A DNA stretch of 64,000 nucleotides from DAOUJW01 sp965218945 (GCA_965218945.1 OZ244718.1:2108001-2172000); one strand, 5' to 3'. Positions 16,309 to 25,449 are shown, counted from the stretch's first letter. The notes: a model not told the origin generated them from the sequence alone. Made by a program: numbers and translations.

Positions 16309-17379
16309 ATGGCGAGGCAGAGAGACGCTATAACGATTCGCCCAAGTCAGAGAAGGCAGCAGTCCAAGTGGCAAAGGGAACGCAGCAAGCAGCGGGCTAT
16401 TCTCTTTGCCGGAGTGATTGCGGTCCTCTTCATATTGGCTATTCCGGCCTACGGCTACTGGTCCAACTTCGTTGTGCCGCCCAGAAACGTCGTGCTGCGT
16501 GTGGACGATACCACGTACACGCTGGGGTTCCTGACAAATTACATGAAGGGCCTTCAGGAGTTGGGCGCTCAACCCAACCTCTCTGTGGAGCCTTTTAGGG
16601 TGTTGCAACTGCTTGAGGAGAACGAGCTGGTAAGGACGGGGGCGCCCGGCAGGGGCGCTCGTGCGACTACCGACGAGATTGACGAGGAGGTTAAATCCAG
16701 GATCATAGGCAGCTCGCCGGAGCTGGTGGACGTGCCCCCCGACCAGTTGGACCGCGAGTTCGGCGAAAGCTACAATCGGTACCTGGAGACGGTCAACCTA
16801 TCAGAGGAGGAGCATCGCAAGCTTGTCCAGGCCGACCTGCTCAGGGGGAAGCTCACGGAGATACTGGGACAAGAGGTGCCCACCATAGGGAAGCAGGCCA
16901 ACGTGTCCTGGATAGTCGTCTCCACGGAGAATTTCGAGCAGGTGGCTGAGGTGTCGGAGAGACTGGAGGCCGGCGAGGAGTTCGCTGTCGTCGCGGAGGA
17001 TCTCTCCGCGGACCGCACCACGGCGGTTGAGGGAGGGGTGTTGGGCTGGGTCCCGGAGCTTGCATACCCACCCCTGGACGATACAATATTCAATCTTCAA
17101 TCCGGTGAGACCAGCGGGTCTATTAACCTGGGAGAGACCACCTATTTCGTCAAGGTCACGGATGTGGATGACGCCAGGACCATTGAGCCGGAGATGCGGA
17201 GCCGTTTGAAGAACGTCGCCTATCAGCAGTGGATATTCCAGGAGCGGGGTAACCACAGGATCGAACTGTGCTTCGGCGGCGGCTCGGCCGGTGGGGAATG
17301 TGACTGGCAATACGACTGGCTGATCAAGCAGGTTCGTGAAGCGCAGACCAGGCAGAACCTGGATGCTGGCAGCTCATAG
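16309..17379 (+). CDS. Membrane-anchored parvulin-type peptidyl-prolyl isomerase
   Basis: 356 residues. A basic start (MARQRDAITIRPSQRRQQSK) precedes one transmembrane segment (ILFAGVIAVLFILAIPAYGY, about 37-56), so the rest should face outside. A SurA/PrsA-like N-terminal region is followed by a parvulin PpiC domain at about residues 195-295, with FAVVAEDLSADRTTAVEGGV-type core, LGWVPELAYPP and ETSGSINLGETTYFVKV. It probably assists folding of secreted proteins. It lies after rpsR and 8 bases before hom, which is an unusual neighbour. Confidence 0.86.
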   Translation: MARQRDAITIRPSQRRQQSKWQRERSKQRAILFAGVIAVLFILAIPAYGYWSNFVVPPRNVVLRVDDTTYTLGFLTNYMKGLQELGAQPNLSVEPFRVLQLLEENELVRTGAPGRGARATTDEIDEEVKSRIIGSSPELVDVPPDQLDREFGESYNRYLETVNLSEEEHRKLVQADLLRGKLTEILGQEVPTIGKQANVSWIVVSTENFEQVAEVSERLEAGEEFAVVAEDLSADRTTAVEGGVLGWVPELAYPPLDDTIFNLQSGETSGSINLGETTYFVKVTDVDDARTIEPEMRSRLKNVAYQQWIFQERGNHRIELCFGGGSAGGECDWQYDWLIKQVREAQTRQNLDAGSS

Positions 17380-17387
17380 AGATCGTA

Positions 17388-18689
17388 GTGAATCCCAAGG
17401 ATAGGGTCATCAACGTGGGCCTTTTGGGTCTGGGAGTTGTGGGCAGCGGTGTCATGGAAGCCCTGACCCGGAAGAGCGCCCTGATTGCCAAGCAAGCCGG
17501 GATCCCTGTTAGAGTCAGCCGCGTCCTGGTTAGAGACCTGGAAAAGCCGCGCTCCGCCGGCACACCCACGGACATCCTCACCACCAACCCCGATGACATT
17601 CTCCAGGACCCTGAAGTAGACGTAGTTGTGGAGGTCATGGGCGGTGAAAAGCCCGCCCTCGACTACTTGAGGCAGGCCCTGGAGGGCGGTAAGTCCGTGG
17701 TGACCGCCAACAAAGAGGTGATGGCAAAGCACGGTCCAGACCTGCTGGCCCTGGCCTCCGCGAAGGGAGTACAGCTCCTGTTTGAGGCTAGCGTGGGCGG
17801 AGGCATTCCCATTCTCAGGCCGCTGATGAAAGACCTGAGAGCCAATGAGATCAAGGCGGTGCGCGCCATAATCAACGGCACCACCAACTACATTATCACC
17901 AAGATGACCTATGAGGACGTAGACTTTCCCCAGGCGCTACGGGAGGCCCAGGAGTTGGGCTATGCGGAGCCGGACCCCACCAACGACGTGGAGGGATTCG
18001 ATGCAGCGTACAAGCTGGCAATCCTGGCTTCCCTCGCCTTTCAGACAAGGGTGAGCCATCAGAGCGTCTACCGGGAGGGCATATCACGCCTCACAGTCAA
18101 CGACTTTCGGTACGCCAGGGAGTTGGGATACGCCGTAAAGCTCATGGCGATCGCCAAGAGGGAGGGGGCTGAAGTGGAGGCTCGGGTACACCCGGTCCTG
18201 GTTCCACAGGAGATGCCACTGGCCAAAGTGGACGGTGTGTTCAATGCCGTGGAGTTGGAGGGAGACCTGGTTGGCAAGGTGCTGTTCCACGGCCGCGGAG
18301 CAGGCTCAATGCCAACCACCAGCGCCGTTTTGGGAGACGTTCTGGAGGTGGCATGGGGCTTGACCGGGGCGAACACGCCCGCCTCATCCGTGCCTATGGA
18401 CAACGAGACGACCACTCGCTCCATATCAGACCTCGTAACGCGCTACTACATTCGCATGACCGTCGAGGACCGTTCGGGAGTGCTGGCTCAGATGGCGGCT
18501 ATCCTGGGTAACCTTCGGATAAGCATCGCCTCCGTAATCCAGAAGGAGGCCGATCCCCAGGCTCAGACGGCGGAGTTGGTCATTACGACCCACCCATCAC
18601 GGGAGAGGGACGTGCAGCAGGCCCTGGAAGAGTTAGCGACACTGGAAGTTGTGAAGGAAATAGGCAACGTTTTGCGGGTAGAGGAATAG
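17388..18689 (+). CDS. hom: Homoserine dehydrogenase
   Basis: 433 residues. The N-terminal NAD(P) fold is GLLGLGVVGSGVMEAL. The catalytic domain has EASVGGGIPILRPL, INGTTNYIITKM and GYAEPDPTNDVEGFDAAYKL. A C-terminal ACT domain (RMTVEDRSGVLAQMAAILGN) probably gives threonine feedback control. It reduces aspartate semialdehyde to homoserine. It starts at GTG 17388 directly after the parvulin gene and is followed 22 bases later by thrC. thrB (homoserine kinase) is absent from the window. Confidence 0.95.
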   Translation: MNPKDRVINVGLLGLGVVGSGVMEALTRKSALIAKQAGIPVRVSRVLVRDLEKPRSAGTPTDILTTNPDDILQDPEVDVVVEVMGGEKPALDYLRQALEGGKSVVTANKEVMAKHGPDLLALASAKGVQLLFEASVGGGIPILRPLMKDLRANEIKAVRAIINGTTNYIITKMTYEDVDFPQALREAQELGYAEPDPTNDVEGFDAAYKLAILASLAFQTRVSHQSVYREGISRLTVNDFRYARELGYAVKLMAIAKREGAEVEARVHPVLVPQEMPLAKVDGVFNAVELEGDLVGKVLFHGRGAGSMPTTSAVLGDVLEVAWGLTGANTPASSVPMDNETTTRSISDLVTRYYIRMTVEDRSGVLAQMAAILGNLRISIASVIQKEADPQAQTAELVITTHPSRERDVQQALEELATLEVVKEIGNVLRVEE

Positions 18690-18711
18690 GGTCACCCAAG
18701 GAAGGATACAT

Positions 18712-19806
18712 ATGGGAGAAGGGGTCCTCATGCGCTATAAGGAGTTTCTGGAGATCACTCCAAATACTCCTATGCTCAGCATGGGCGAGGGCAGCACGCC
18801 TCTGGTGAAGTCGCGCTATCTGAGCAGTGTGCTGGGGTGCAGCGAGCTTTACTTCAAGCTGGAAGGGTGCAATCCAACGGGGTCCTTCAAGGATCGCGGT
18901 ATGGTGATGGCGGTGGCGAAGGCCATCGAGAACGGCAGCACGGCTATAATGTGCGCCTCCACCGGCAACACCAGCGCCTCGGCTGCGGCGTACGGGGCCT
19001 ACTGTGGCCTCACCACAATCGTACTGGTTCCCAAGGGCGACGTTGCAGCCGGGAAGATGGCCCAGGCCCAGGCATACGGCGCCAGGATAATGGTGGTGAT
19101 CGGCACTTTCGACCAGGCCCTCGAAACCGTGCGCGCATTCACCGATAATCACCCCGTAACCCTCGTCAACTCGGTCAACCCGCACCGCCTGGAGGGGCAG
19201 AAGACTGCGGCCTTTGAGGTCGTTGACGACCTGGGAGACGCGCCGGACTACCTCTTCATCCCCGTTGGGAACGCCGGCAACATCACGGCCTACTGGAGGG
19301 GATTCAAGGAGTACTGCGACGTGGGTAAAGCGGACACAAGGCCCAAAATGATGGGTTTCCAGGCGGAGGGCGCTGCGCCCATTGTAAGGCAGGAGCCCGT
19401 GGCGGAGCCTCAAACTATCGCCTCCGCGATACGGATAGGCAACCCTGCAAGCTGGAGTGAGGCGCTTGTCGCTCGCGACGAGTCCGGTGGGACGATAGAC
19501 GCGGTAACGGACAACCAGATACTGTACGCCTACAGGCTGCTGGCGAGCAGAGAGGGAATCTTTGGCGAGCCGGCTTCTGCGGCGTCGGTGGCGGGCCTCA
19601 TCAAGCTGTATGAGCAGGGCGTGGATTTCACCGGCCGGCGAGTGGTGTGCGTGATAACCGGCAACGGCCTCAAGGACCCCGCAGTCGCTTCCCAGCAGAC
19701 GGATGCGTATCTTCGGGAGCTGTCTCTGGAGCCGGGCGAGATGGAGAATACGCTGGAAGACGTGCTGAGGGAATCGCGGAGTCTGGAGCGGAGCATACAG
19801 AGATGA
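18712..19806 (+). CDS. thrC: Threonine synthase
   Basis: 364 residues. The PLP-binding lysine lies in LEGCNPTGSFKDRGMVMA, the phosphate loop is near PVGNAGNITAYWRG, and STGNTSASAAAYGA is typical of ThrC. It converts O-phosphohomoserine to threonine. AAGGA precedes ATG 18712; a second ATG six codons later is also possible. It forms a unit with hom just upstream. Confidence 0.95.
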   Translation: MGEGVLMRYKEFLEITPNTPMLSMGEGSTPLVKSRYLSSVLGCSELYFKLEGCNPTGSFKDRGMVMAVAKAIENGSTAIMCASTGNTSASAAAYGAYCGLTTIVLVPKGDVAAGKMAQAQAYGARIMVVIGTFDQALETVRAFTDNHPVTLVNSVNPHRLEGQKTAAFEVVDDLGDAPDYLFIPVGNAGNITAYWRGFKEYCDVGKADTRPKMMGFQAEGAAPIVRQEPVAEPQTIASAIRIGNPASWSEALVARDESGGTIDAVTDNQILYAYRLLASREGIFGEPASAASVAGLIKLYEQGVDFTGRRVVCVITGNGLKDPAVASQQTDAYLRELSLEPGEMENTLEDVLRESRSLERSIQR

Positions 19807-19850
19807 ACGTCCGCACCTTCTGAGGACGGCGCTGGTCGCCGGGAGAGATA

Positions 19851-20831
19851 ATGGCATATTCGTATAGTGTAGAGAGCTTTGAGGGCATAGAGGCCGAATG
19901 GGAAGGCCTCCTTCAAAGCAGCGTGTCCAACACAATTTTCCTCACTCCCTACTGGCAGAAGACCTGGTGGGAGAGCGTCAGACCCGACGGGCAGGAGTTG
20001 AAGGTCCTCAGATTCAGGGACGACGATACGACAATCGGGATTGCGCCCCTCGTGCTCCAGGATGGTTTGATTACCTTCCTGGGCAGCACCGACCTGTGGG
20101 ACATCCACGACTTTGTTGTGGTGAAGGGTCGCGAGGAGGACTTCTTTCAGGCCTTCGCCGGTTACCTGGAAGAGGAAGACTGGACTGAGTTCAAGCTGGA
20201 GTCCATATTGGAGGGCTCACCAACCCTGGAAGGCATGCTGGGCTTGGCTGAGGCGAAGGGATATCGAACGGAGCAGGGCATCGAGGGGGAACTGCTCGGG
20301 GTCGACCTTCCCGGGACCTGGGACGAGTACCTCGCCGGGCTGAGAAAGAAAGACCGCCACGAACTGAGGCGGAAGCTGCGCAAGCTGAGCGGAGAGGTCG
20401 ACTTCAGCATCCAGCGGCTGGAGGACGTCGATAGCATATCTGAGTCCATCGACGAGTTCCTGAGCCTCATGGCCCAGAGCCGGGAGGAGAAATCGGAGTT
20501 TCTCACCGAGGAGAGAGGGGAGTTTTTCAGGGACGTCCTCCTCGAGATGGCCGGCCGTGGATACCTGAACCTCTTCTTTATGGAGGTGGAGGGAGTCCGG
20601 ACCGCCGCTACAGTGTGCTTCGACTACAACAACGTTCTATCGCTCTATAACAGCGGTCACAATCTGGAATATGCCAGCCTGGGGACGAGCTTCCTTCTCA
20701 AGGCCCTGTGCATACAAGGGGCCATCAGCGACGGGAAGGAGTATTTTGATATGCTCCGCGGTACCGAGCAATACAAGTATCACCTGGGAGCCAAGGGGAA
20801 GCAGCTGCGTCACTTGTCTCTGTTTCGATAG
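19851..20831 (+). CDS. FemAB / BioF2-like acyltransferase
   Basis: 326 residues. The layout matches the GNAT-fold BioF2/CelD-like group: an N-terminal half ending in FKLESILEGSPTLEG, then LRKKDRHELRRKLRKLSGEV (the basic K-x-R-x-x-x-R-R segment of this family), and a second GNAT half with LFFMEVEGVRTAATVCFDYN, LYNSGHNLEYASLGTSFLL and the closing YFDMLRGTEQYKYHLGAKGK. Such enzymes acylate sugars, lipids or peptidoglycan precursors. A glycosyltransferase gene follows 63 bases downstream, so a role in a cell-surface glycan or glycolipid is plausible but inferred. Confidence 0.83.
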   Translation: MAYSYSVESFEGIEAEWEGLLQSSVSNTIFLTPYWQKTWWESVRPDGQELKVLRFRDDDTTIGIAPLVLQDGLITFLGSTDLWDIHDFVVVKGREEDFFQAFAGYLEEEDWTEFKLESILEGSPTLEGMLGLAEAKGYRTEQGIEGELLGVDLPGTWDEYLAGLRKKDRHELRRKLRKLSGEVDFSIQRLEDVDSISESIDEFLSLMAQSREEKSEFLTEERGEFFRDVLLEMAGRGYLNLFFMEVEGVRTAATVCFDYNNVLSLYNSGHNLEYASLGTSFLLKALCIQGAISDGKEYFDMLRGTEQYKYHLGAKGKQLRHLSLFR

Positions 20832-20894
20832 GACTGCAAGCCCGATGGGTGGTCTTGAATTGGCCGTTTCCAGGTACGCCTGCAGGGTCATTGC

Positions 20895-22151
20895 ATGAGC
20901 ATGTCTCTGGCCGAGCGCTCAGTGAAACGGGTTGCAATTGTCAGCGTCCACGGCTGTCCAATAGCCCGGCTTGGGAGCAAGGACACCGGTGGAATGAACG
21001 TCTACGTCCGCCAGGTCGCTCAAGAGCTGTCCGCCAAAGGGATCTACGTAGACATCTACACGCGAGACCACGAGCCGGACGACCGGCAGATTGTGGCTCT
21101 GGGCGAGAGAGCTAGAGTAATCCACGTCAAGGCGGGCGACCACTCTCGTCAGAAGGAGGACCTGCCCGCCTGCCTCCCGGAGTTCGTGCACGGCCTCCTG
21201 GACTACACCCGACAACATGGTCTCTCCTACGACGTCATCCACTCCCATTACTGGCTATCGGGTCGAGTTGGGGCTGTCCTGGCGCGCCACTGGCGCGTCC
21301 CACACGTTGCTACCTTCCATACGCTGGCGGAGGTCAAGCTGCGCGCCCGTGCGGGTGAGAGGGAGCCGGACGTGCGAGCGGCGGGAGAACGCAAAGTCAT
21401 AGCCTCGGCTGACCGAATAGTGGCGTTCAGCGAGCACGAGAGGGAAGCTATAACCCGTCTCTACAACACCGTGGGAGACAACATAGAAGCTGTACCATGC
21501 GGCGTGGACGTGGAGCGCTTCCGGCCTATTGACGGCGACCAAGCCAAGAGGGACCTGGGTTTGCAGGGCAGCAAGGTGGTGCTGTACGTGGGCAGGATTG
21601 AGCCTCTGAAGGGCATAGACATTCTCCTCAAGGCCGTCGCTCAGCTGGAGCAGCCGGAGAGCGTGAAGACCCTTATCGTAGGCGGTGACTCCGAGGGTGA
21701 CAGCGAGGTAGAGCGCCTCAAGACGTTGGCCGGCGAGCTTTCCATCTCACCCCAAGTCAGCTTCTTGGGGAGGGTGGAGCAGCAAGAACTACCGGCGTAT
21801 TACAGCGCCGCCGACGTGTGCGTTGTGCCGTCTTACTACGAGAGCTTTGGGCTGGTCGCTCTGGAGTCGATGGCCTGCGGTACTCCGGTTGTGGCATCAA
21901 GGGTCGGAGGGCTGCCCACCATAGTCAAGGACGGGGTTACCGGCTACCTGGTCCCCTGGCGGTGTCCTGAGCCATTCGCCGACAGACTGGAAGTTCTCCT
22001 CAGCAGTCCCGTCATCAACAGGAGTATGGGCGAGGCCGCTCGCAGCAGGGCCTTGACTATGGGGTGGTCGGCAGTGGCGGACAGGCTATTGTCCCTGTAC
22101 GGCTCGCTCCTGACTACAGCCTCTGAGCGATCCGATGTTCGACCTGCATAG
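20895..22151 (+). CDS. GT4-family glycosyltransferase
   Basis: 418 residues with two Rossmann domains (GT-B). The N-terminal motif GSKDTGGMNVYVRQVAQEL is the sugar-acceptor loop seen in MshA and sucrose-phosphate synthase-like enzymes. HSHYWLSGRVGAVLA and FHTLAEVK follow. The C-terminal donor domain has VPCGVDVERFRP, LYVGRIEPLKGIDILLKA and the E-x7-E motif in YESFGLVALESMACGTPVV. It probably transfers a hexose or GlcNAc from a nucleotide sugar. It overlaps the CpsB-like gene by 17 bases. Confidence 0.9.
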   Translation: MSMSLAERSVKRVAIVSVHGCPIARLGSKDTGGMNVYVRQVAQELSAKGIYVDIYTRDHEPDDRQIVALGERARVIHVKAGDHSRQKEDLPACLPEFVHGLLDYTRQHGLSYDVIHSHYWLSGRVGAVLARHWRVPHVATFHTLAEVKLRARAGEREPDVRAAGERKVIASADRIVAFSEHEREAITRLYNTVGDNIEAVPCGVDVERFRPIDGDQAKRDLGLQGSKVVLYVGRIEPLKGIDILLKAVAQLEQPESVKTLIVGGDSEGDSEVERLKTLAGELSISPQVSFLGRVEQQELPAYYSAADVCVVPSYYESFGLVALESMACGTPVVASRVGGLPTIVKDGVTGYLVPWRCPEPFADRLEVLLSSPVINRSMGEAARSRALTMGWSAVADRLLSLYGSLLTTASERSDVRPA

Positions 22152-22860
22152 CCACATCCTCCCGGGCATGGACGACGGCCCATCCAATATGGAGGAGTCC
22201 GTCGAGATGGCGCTTATGGCGTACCGGGATGGTACGCGTGTCATGGCTGCTACTCCCCACAACCGGGACGTGGTGAACAGGTCGTCCATATCCCGCGCAA
22301 AGGCCCTGGTTGATGAGCTAAACCGTGAGATGGAGACGCGCTCGGTAGCCCTCAAGGTGATTTTTGGAATGGAGAATCACCTTGAGATGAACACGCCGGA
22401 GCAGGTGGACAGAGGCGTGACTTTGCCCATAGAAGGGACGCGCTTCATCCTGATTGAGCTGCCCTTCGAGATATACCCCTTCCACGCGGAGGAGACGCTT
22501 CAGAAGCTGCTGGGCAGAGGTTTGCGGCCAATCGTCGCGCATCCTGAGCGGAACATCCCCATCCAGCGCAGCCCTCAACTCCTGGCTGACCTGGTTAACA
22601 GAGGCGCCCTTGCTCAGTTGACGGCGGGGAGCCTTGTCGGGTCCTTCGGTGAAACGGCCCGGGAGGTCTCAGAGGAGCTTCTACGGATGGGCCTCGTTCA
22701 CCTCATCGCCTCGGACAGCCACGCCGCTCAGGGAGACCGTACGCCGATTCTCTCGCCGGGCGTGGACGCCGCCGCCAAATTGGTGGGCGAGCGGGTTGCC
22801 CGCCGATTGGTGGATGACATTCCGCGCGCTATGCTTGAGGACAGAGGCGGAGCCATTTAG
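22135..22860 (+). CDS. CpsB/CapC-type PHP phosphatase
   Basis: 241 residues. The metal-binding PHP motifs are MFDLHSHILPGMDDGP at the start, ATPH near 42, the GMENHLEM segment near 80, HPERN near 140 and a late SDSHAA near 200. CpsB/YwqE proteins are manganese-dependent tyrosine phosphatases that usually control Wzc-type kinases in capsule or exopolysaccharide export. No Wzc kinase gene is in the window. It overlaps the GT4 gene, suggesting translational coupling and a shared surface-polysaccharide role. Confidence 0.87.
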   Translation: MFDLHSHILPGMDDGPSNMEESVEMALMAYRDGTRVMAATPHNRDVVNRSSISRAKALVDELNREMETRSVALKVIFGMENHLEMNTPEQVDRGVTLPIEGTRFILIELPFEIYPFHAEETLQKLLGRGLRPIVAHPERNIPIQRSPQLLADLVNRGALAQLTAGSLVGSFGETAREVSEELLRMGLVHLIASDSHAAQGDRTPILSPGVDAAAKLVGERVARRLVDDIPRAMLEDRGGAI

Positions 22861-22877
22861 ACCTTGGAAGTCGCCGC

Positions 22878-23468
22878 TCAGGCGACGCAGAGGAATCGCA
22901 CCAGTCGCAGACATAGGGTTGGCACCGGCTCTATAAGCTTAAGAACCAGGGATACGAGGTAGGCCGCTCCGAGGCCAATGAGAGCGCCGCCCAGCACGTC
23001 CAGCGGGTAAAATACTCCAGCGTAAACCCTGGAGAAGCCGTAGATGAGGGCGACTATGAACATGGCCGCGCCGATCTTCCTGTTCGCCATCCAGACGCCG
23101 GTTGCCATTGCTACGGTTATCGCCACGGGGTTGGCCGGGAAGGACGAGTCCGTGGGTGGATAGAACAGCAGGTTGACTTCGTAGGTGTCAAAGGGCCGGT
23201 GCCGGAAGTAGAAGGCGTTGGTGATCTTCACCGCAGCGTTGGCTATGCCGACGCCCATGCCCGCCACCATAACCCCTCTCTGATGCAGCTCCCTCATGCC
23301 CTGGTCCCGCCATCCGAACCATAGTCCCAGAAGGATTGTGGAAAACACCAGTGGTATAAGGTAGTCGCTTACTACCCACTGGACTATCCTGTCCAGGAAG
23401 GGAGCTGCGCCTACCACGCCGTTCAGCCAGAGGAATATCTCTGCGTCAGCCTTCGATAAAGCTTCCAT
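22878..23468 (-). CDS. PAP2-fold membrane protein, catalytic histidines missing
   Basis: 196 residues with about five transmembrane segments. The fold and order of motifs match PAP2 phosphatases: FYFRHRPF (region C1), SSFPANPVAITVAMATGVW (region C2) and SRVYAGVFYPLDVLGGALIG (region C3). In active enzymes C2 carries SxH and C3 reads SRxxxxxHxxxD. Here the two histidine positions are proline and phenylalanine, though the S-R and D of C3 remain. It may be inactive or bind lipid without cleaving it. I start at ATG 23468, since the open frame upstream overlaps another gene. It is convergent with the CpsB gene and overlaps its upstream neighbour by 46 bases. Confidence 0.78.
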   Translation of the reverse strand: MEALSKADAEIFLWLNGVVGAAPFLDRIVQWVVSDYLIPLVFSTILLGLWFGWRDQGMRELHQRGVMVAGMGVGIANAAVKITNAFYFRHRPFDTYEVNLLFYPPTDSSFPANPVAITVAMATGVWMANRKIGAAMFIVALIYGFSRVYAGVFYPLDVLGGALIGLGAAYLVSLVLKLIEPVPTLCLRLVRFLCVA

Positions 23469-23875
23469 AGCGCGCTCAGGTTGTTCATTAACGCCTGTAC
23501 AAAAGTGGTCTCTCTCAGAGACGGGAGACCGTCCGTCGTATCCGAGACGTTTTCGTGGTCGTAGCCCGCGCCACTGTGGTGGTTGGTAAAGGAGGTTGTC
23601 AGGAAAGTAAACAGCAGGGCCAGAAATCCGCCCAATCCAAACAGGCCGAACTGGGAAGCTCCGGCGATGCCACCGTTGGTGTCCGGGATGTTGCGACCTC
23701 CGGTGTAGAAGAACCAGACCAGAGAGCCTGCGATAAGCCCCATACCCAGAACTGCGCATACGGTCCGGCTTTTGAAGAACAGCAGCCCATTGAGGCCGCC
23801 GTAAGCCGAAGCCACCTGTATTACACCGCTACACAGAAAGAATACTAGAAGCAGGTATTCTTGAGTGAACGTCAC
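23423..23875 (-). CDS. Small membrane protein of unknown function
   Basis: 150 residues with four predicted hydrophobic segments: LLLVFFLCSGVIQVASAYGG, FFKSRTVCAVLGMGLIAGSL, a short turn with TGGRNIPDTNGGIAG, then FGLFGLGGFLALLFTFLTTS. A soluble C-terminal tail of about 55 residues follows. No family recognised. Its end overlaps the start of the PAP2-like gene by 46 bases, so the two are likely translated together. Confidence 0.66.
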   Translation of the reverse strand: MTFTQEYLLLVFFLCSGVIQVASAYGGLNGLLFFKSRTVCAVLGMGLIAGSLVWFFYTGGRNIPDTNGGIAGASQFGLFGLGGFLALLFTFLTTSFTNHHSGAGYDHENVSDTTDGLPSLRETTFVQALMNNLSALWKLYRRLTQRYSSG

Positions 23876-24010
23876 CTTGTCTCTCCGTGAACCTCAGCCT
23901 GTCACCAACCGGAAGTCGACGGGAACATTGTCCTCACCCAAGGGTTTCTTCGCTTGTCGCATAGGCGCATTGGGAGCCGGCCTTAACATTTTGGAAGCTC
24001 TGCTCGGCGT

Positions 24011-24949
24011 CTAGGATGCCGGCTGTGCTACGGGAGTCGGAACGGGTGTACACCAGTGGAGGTACTTGGACACCCTGCCTCTGATGACGTCAAAGTAGAT
24101 GTTCTGCAGCTCCTTGGTAATCGGGCCCAACTCGCCGCTACCTATATTGTGGTTGTCGATCCGTCCCACCGGCGTGAGATGTGCGGCCGTTCCCGTGAGG
24201 AAGCACTCGTCTGCGGTGTAGAGTTCGCTGCGCCGCACGCTCCGCTCCACGGTCTCCAGCCCAAGCTCGTTCTTCGCCAGTTGGATAACCACCTGCCTGG
24301 TGATGCCTGCCAGGATATTGTCCGATACGGCAGGGGTCACCAGCTTGCCGTCCATGACCGTAAAGATGTTCTCCCCGGCGCCCTCCGAGACGTAACCCTC
24401 CTGAGTCAGCAGAATGGCTTCATCGAAACCGGCCAGGGTTGCCTCGGTCTTGGCCAGTACGCTGTTGACATACAGCCCCGCGATCTTCACGCGCGGCGGT
24501 ATCATGGTGTCCTCCATGCGCCGCCAGGAGGACGTGCAACAGTTGGCCGCCTCCTCCAGGTCCAGGTAGGCCCCAAAGGCAATGGTGAAAATCACCAGGG
24601 AGTCGGACAGGTCCTGGAGCTTCAGGACCGCTACCCTCTCCGCTCCCTTGAAAGCCAGTGGGCGTATGTAGATGTCCTGCTGGTATCCGCACTTCTCCAC
24701 AAGCTCCACGGTGATGTCGGTAAGCTCATCGGCGGTGTACGGGACGTTAATCCGCATCACCTTGCAGCCCTGGAGCAGACGCTGGTAGTGCTCTCTGGGC
24801 CGGAATATGTACATCTTCTCCTGCTCGGGATTCCAGTTGCCACGTATGCCTTCGAATATGGCGGTGCCGTAATGGAGGGCGTGGGTCATTACCCCTACCT
24901 TGGCCTCGGACAGGGGCATGAATTCACCGTTCATAAAGGCATACGTCAT
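24011..24949 (-). CDS. ilvE: Branched-chain amino acid aminotransferase
   Basis: 312 residues of fold-type IV PLP aminotransferase. Visible signatures are MTHALHYGTAIFEGIRGNWN near the start, FRPREHYQRLL, IRPLAFKGAE, KIAGLYVNSVLAKTEA (catalytic Lys region), LTQEGYVSEGAGENIF and ECFLTGTAAHLTPVGRID. It interconverts Leu, Ile and Val with their 2-oxo acids. AAGGAG precedes the ATG by 9 bases, behind a clear promoter. The gap 23876-24010 downstream holds nothing recognisable. Confidence 0.95.
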   Translation of the reverse strand: MTYAFMNGEFMPLSEAKVGVMTHALHYGTAIFEGIRGNWNPEQEKMYIFRPREHYQRLLQGCKVMRINVPYTADELTDITVELVEKCGYQQDIYIRPLAFKGAERVAVLKLQDLSDSLVIFTIAFGAYLDLEEAANCCTSSWRRMEDTMIPPRVKIAGLYVNSVLAKTEATLAGFDEAILLTQEGYVSEGAGENIFTVMDGKLVTPAVSDNILAGITRQVVIQLAKNELGLETVERSVRRSELYTADECFLTGTAAHLTPVGRIDNHNIGSGELGPITKELQNIYFDVIRGRVSKYLHWCTPVPTPVAQPAS

Positions 24950-24981
24950 ATTCGCGGCTCCTTTTCCCGGAAGTTGGAGGA

Positions 24982-25010
24982 ATTATATACGTGGTTCAGA
25001 TACAAGGCAA
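24982..25010 (-). promoter_or_regulatory. Promoter of ilvE
   Basis: On the minus strand, TTGCCT (25010-25005), a 17-base spacer and a perfect TATAAT (24987-24982). The predicted start is about 26 bases before the ilvE ATG. Confidence 0.65.
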
Positions 25011-25070
25011 TCCCTGGCGAAGCGGGGCGAGGGATGAACTCGGAGCGATCGGCATCGCTGCCGGTGGCGC

Positions 25071-25256
25071 CTACTTCTTGGCGGCTTCCAGGCACGAAGG
25101 GCAGGGGCCTCTGGCCCACCACGCGTCGCGGTAGAAGAAGGGCGTGTGCCAGTGCTCCCCATCTTTGTAAGCGCGGCGCTCAGTACGACCGCACACGGGG
25201 CAGTAATTTACGATTACGTCGTCTTCCTGGGGTGTTTCCGAGCGTTCTGTTACCAT
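25071..25256 (-). CDS. Small zinc-ribbon protein
   Basis: 61 residues. Two cysteine pairs (NYCPVCGRTERR and GPCPSCLEA) are spaced for one zinc ion, around an aromatic-rich middle (HWHTPFFYRDAWWARG). No family recognised; such proteins are often nucleic-acid or protein adaptors. I use ATG 25256, preceded by GTGGAG, rather than TTG 25268. It shares strand with ilvE but lies upstream of the ilvE promoter. Confidence 0.55.
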   Translation of the reverse strand: MVTERSETPQEDDVIVNYCPVCGRTERRAYKDGEHWHTPFFYRDAWWARGPCPSCLEAAKK

Positions 25257-25374
25257 GGAACTCCACAACCGACGCCCCTACTCTAACGCCAGGCCATTTG
25301 GATGTCAACCTGAACGGGAATTTAGCTCCGTGGTCTGAGACGACGCCGAAATGTTGCTTGAGTCGGCGCGGAGA

Positions 25375-25403
25375 TTGACTTTGGGCGCGGATTGTCTTAA
25401 CCT
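25375..25403 (+). promoter_or_regulatory. Candidate promoter ahead of the TPP riboswitch
   Basis: TTGACT (25375-25380), a 17-base spacer, then TAACCT (25398-25403). The -35 is good and the -10 weak, but the position about 40 bases before the riboswitch fits. Confidence 0.35.
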
Positions 25404-25449
25404 TTTAGCCAGGCTCAGGGGTCTATTGGAATGGGCCGATTCAGAGGGT

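Noticed and set aside
22878..23759. 293-codon frame for the PAP2-like protein
   Set aside because: The first 97 codons are Arg/Pro-rich and overlap a better membrane protein frame (23423-23875). The hydrophobic protein starts at ATG 23468.
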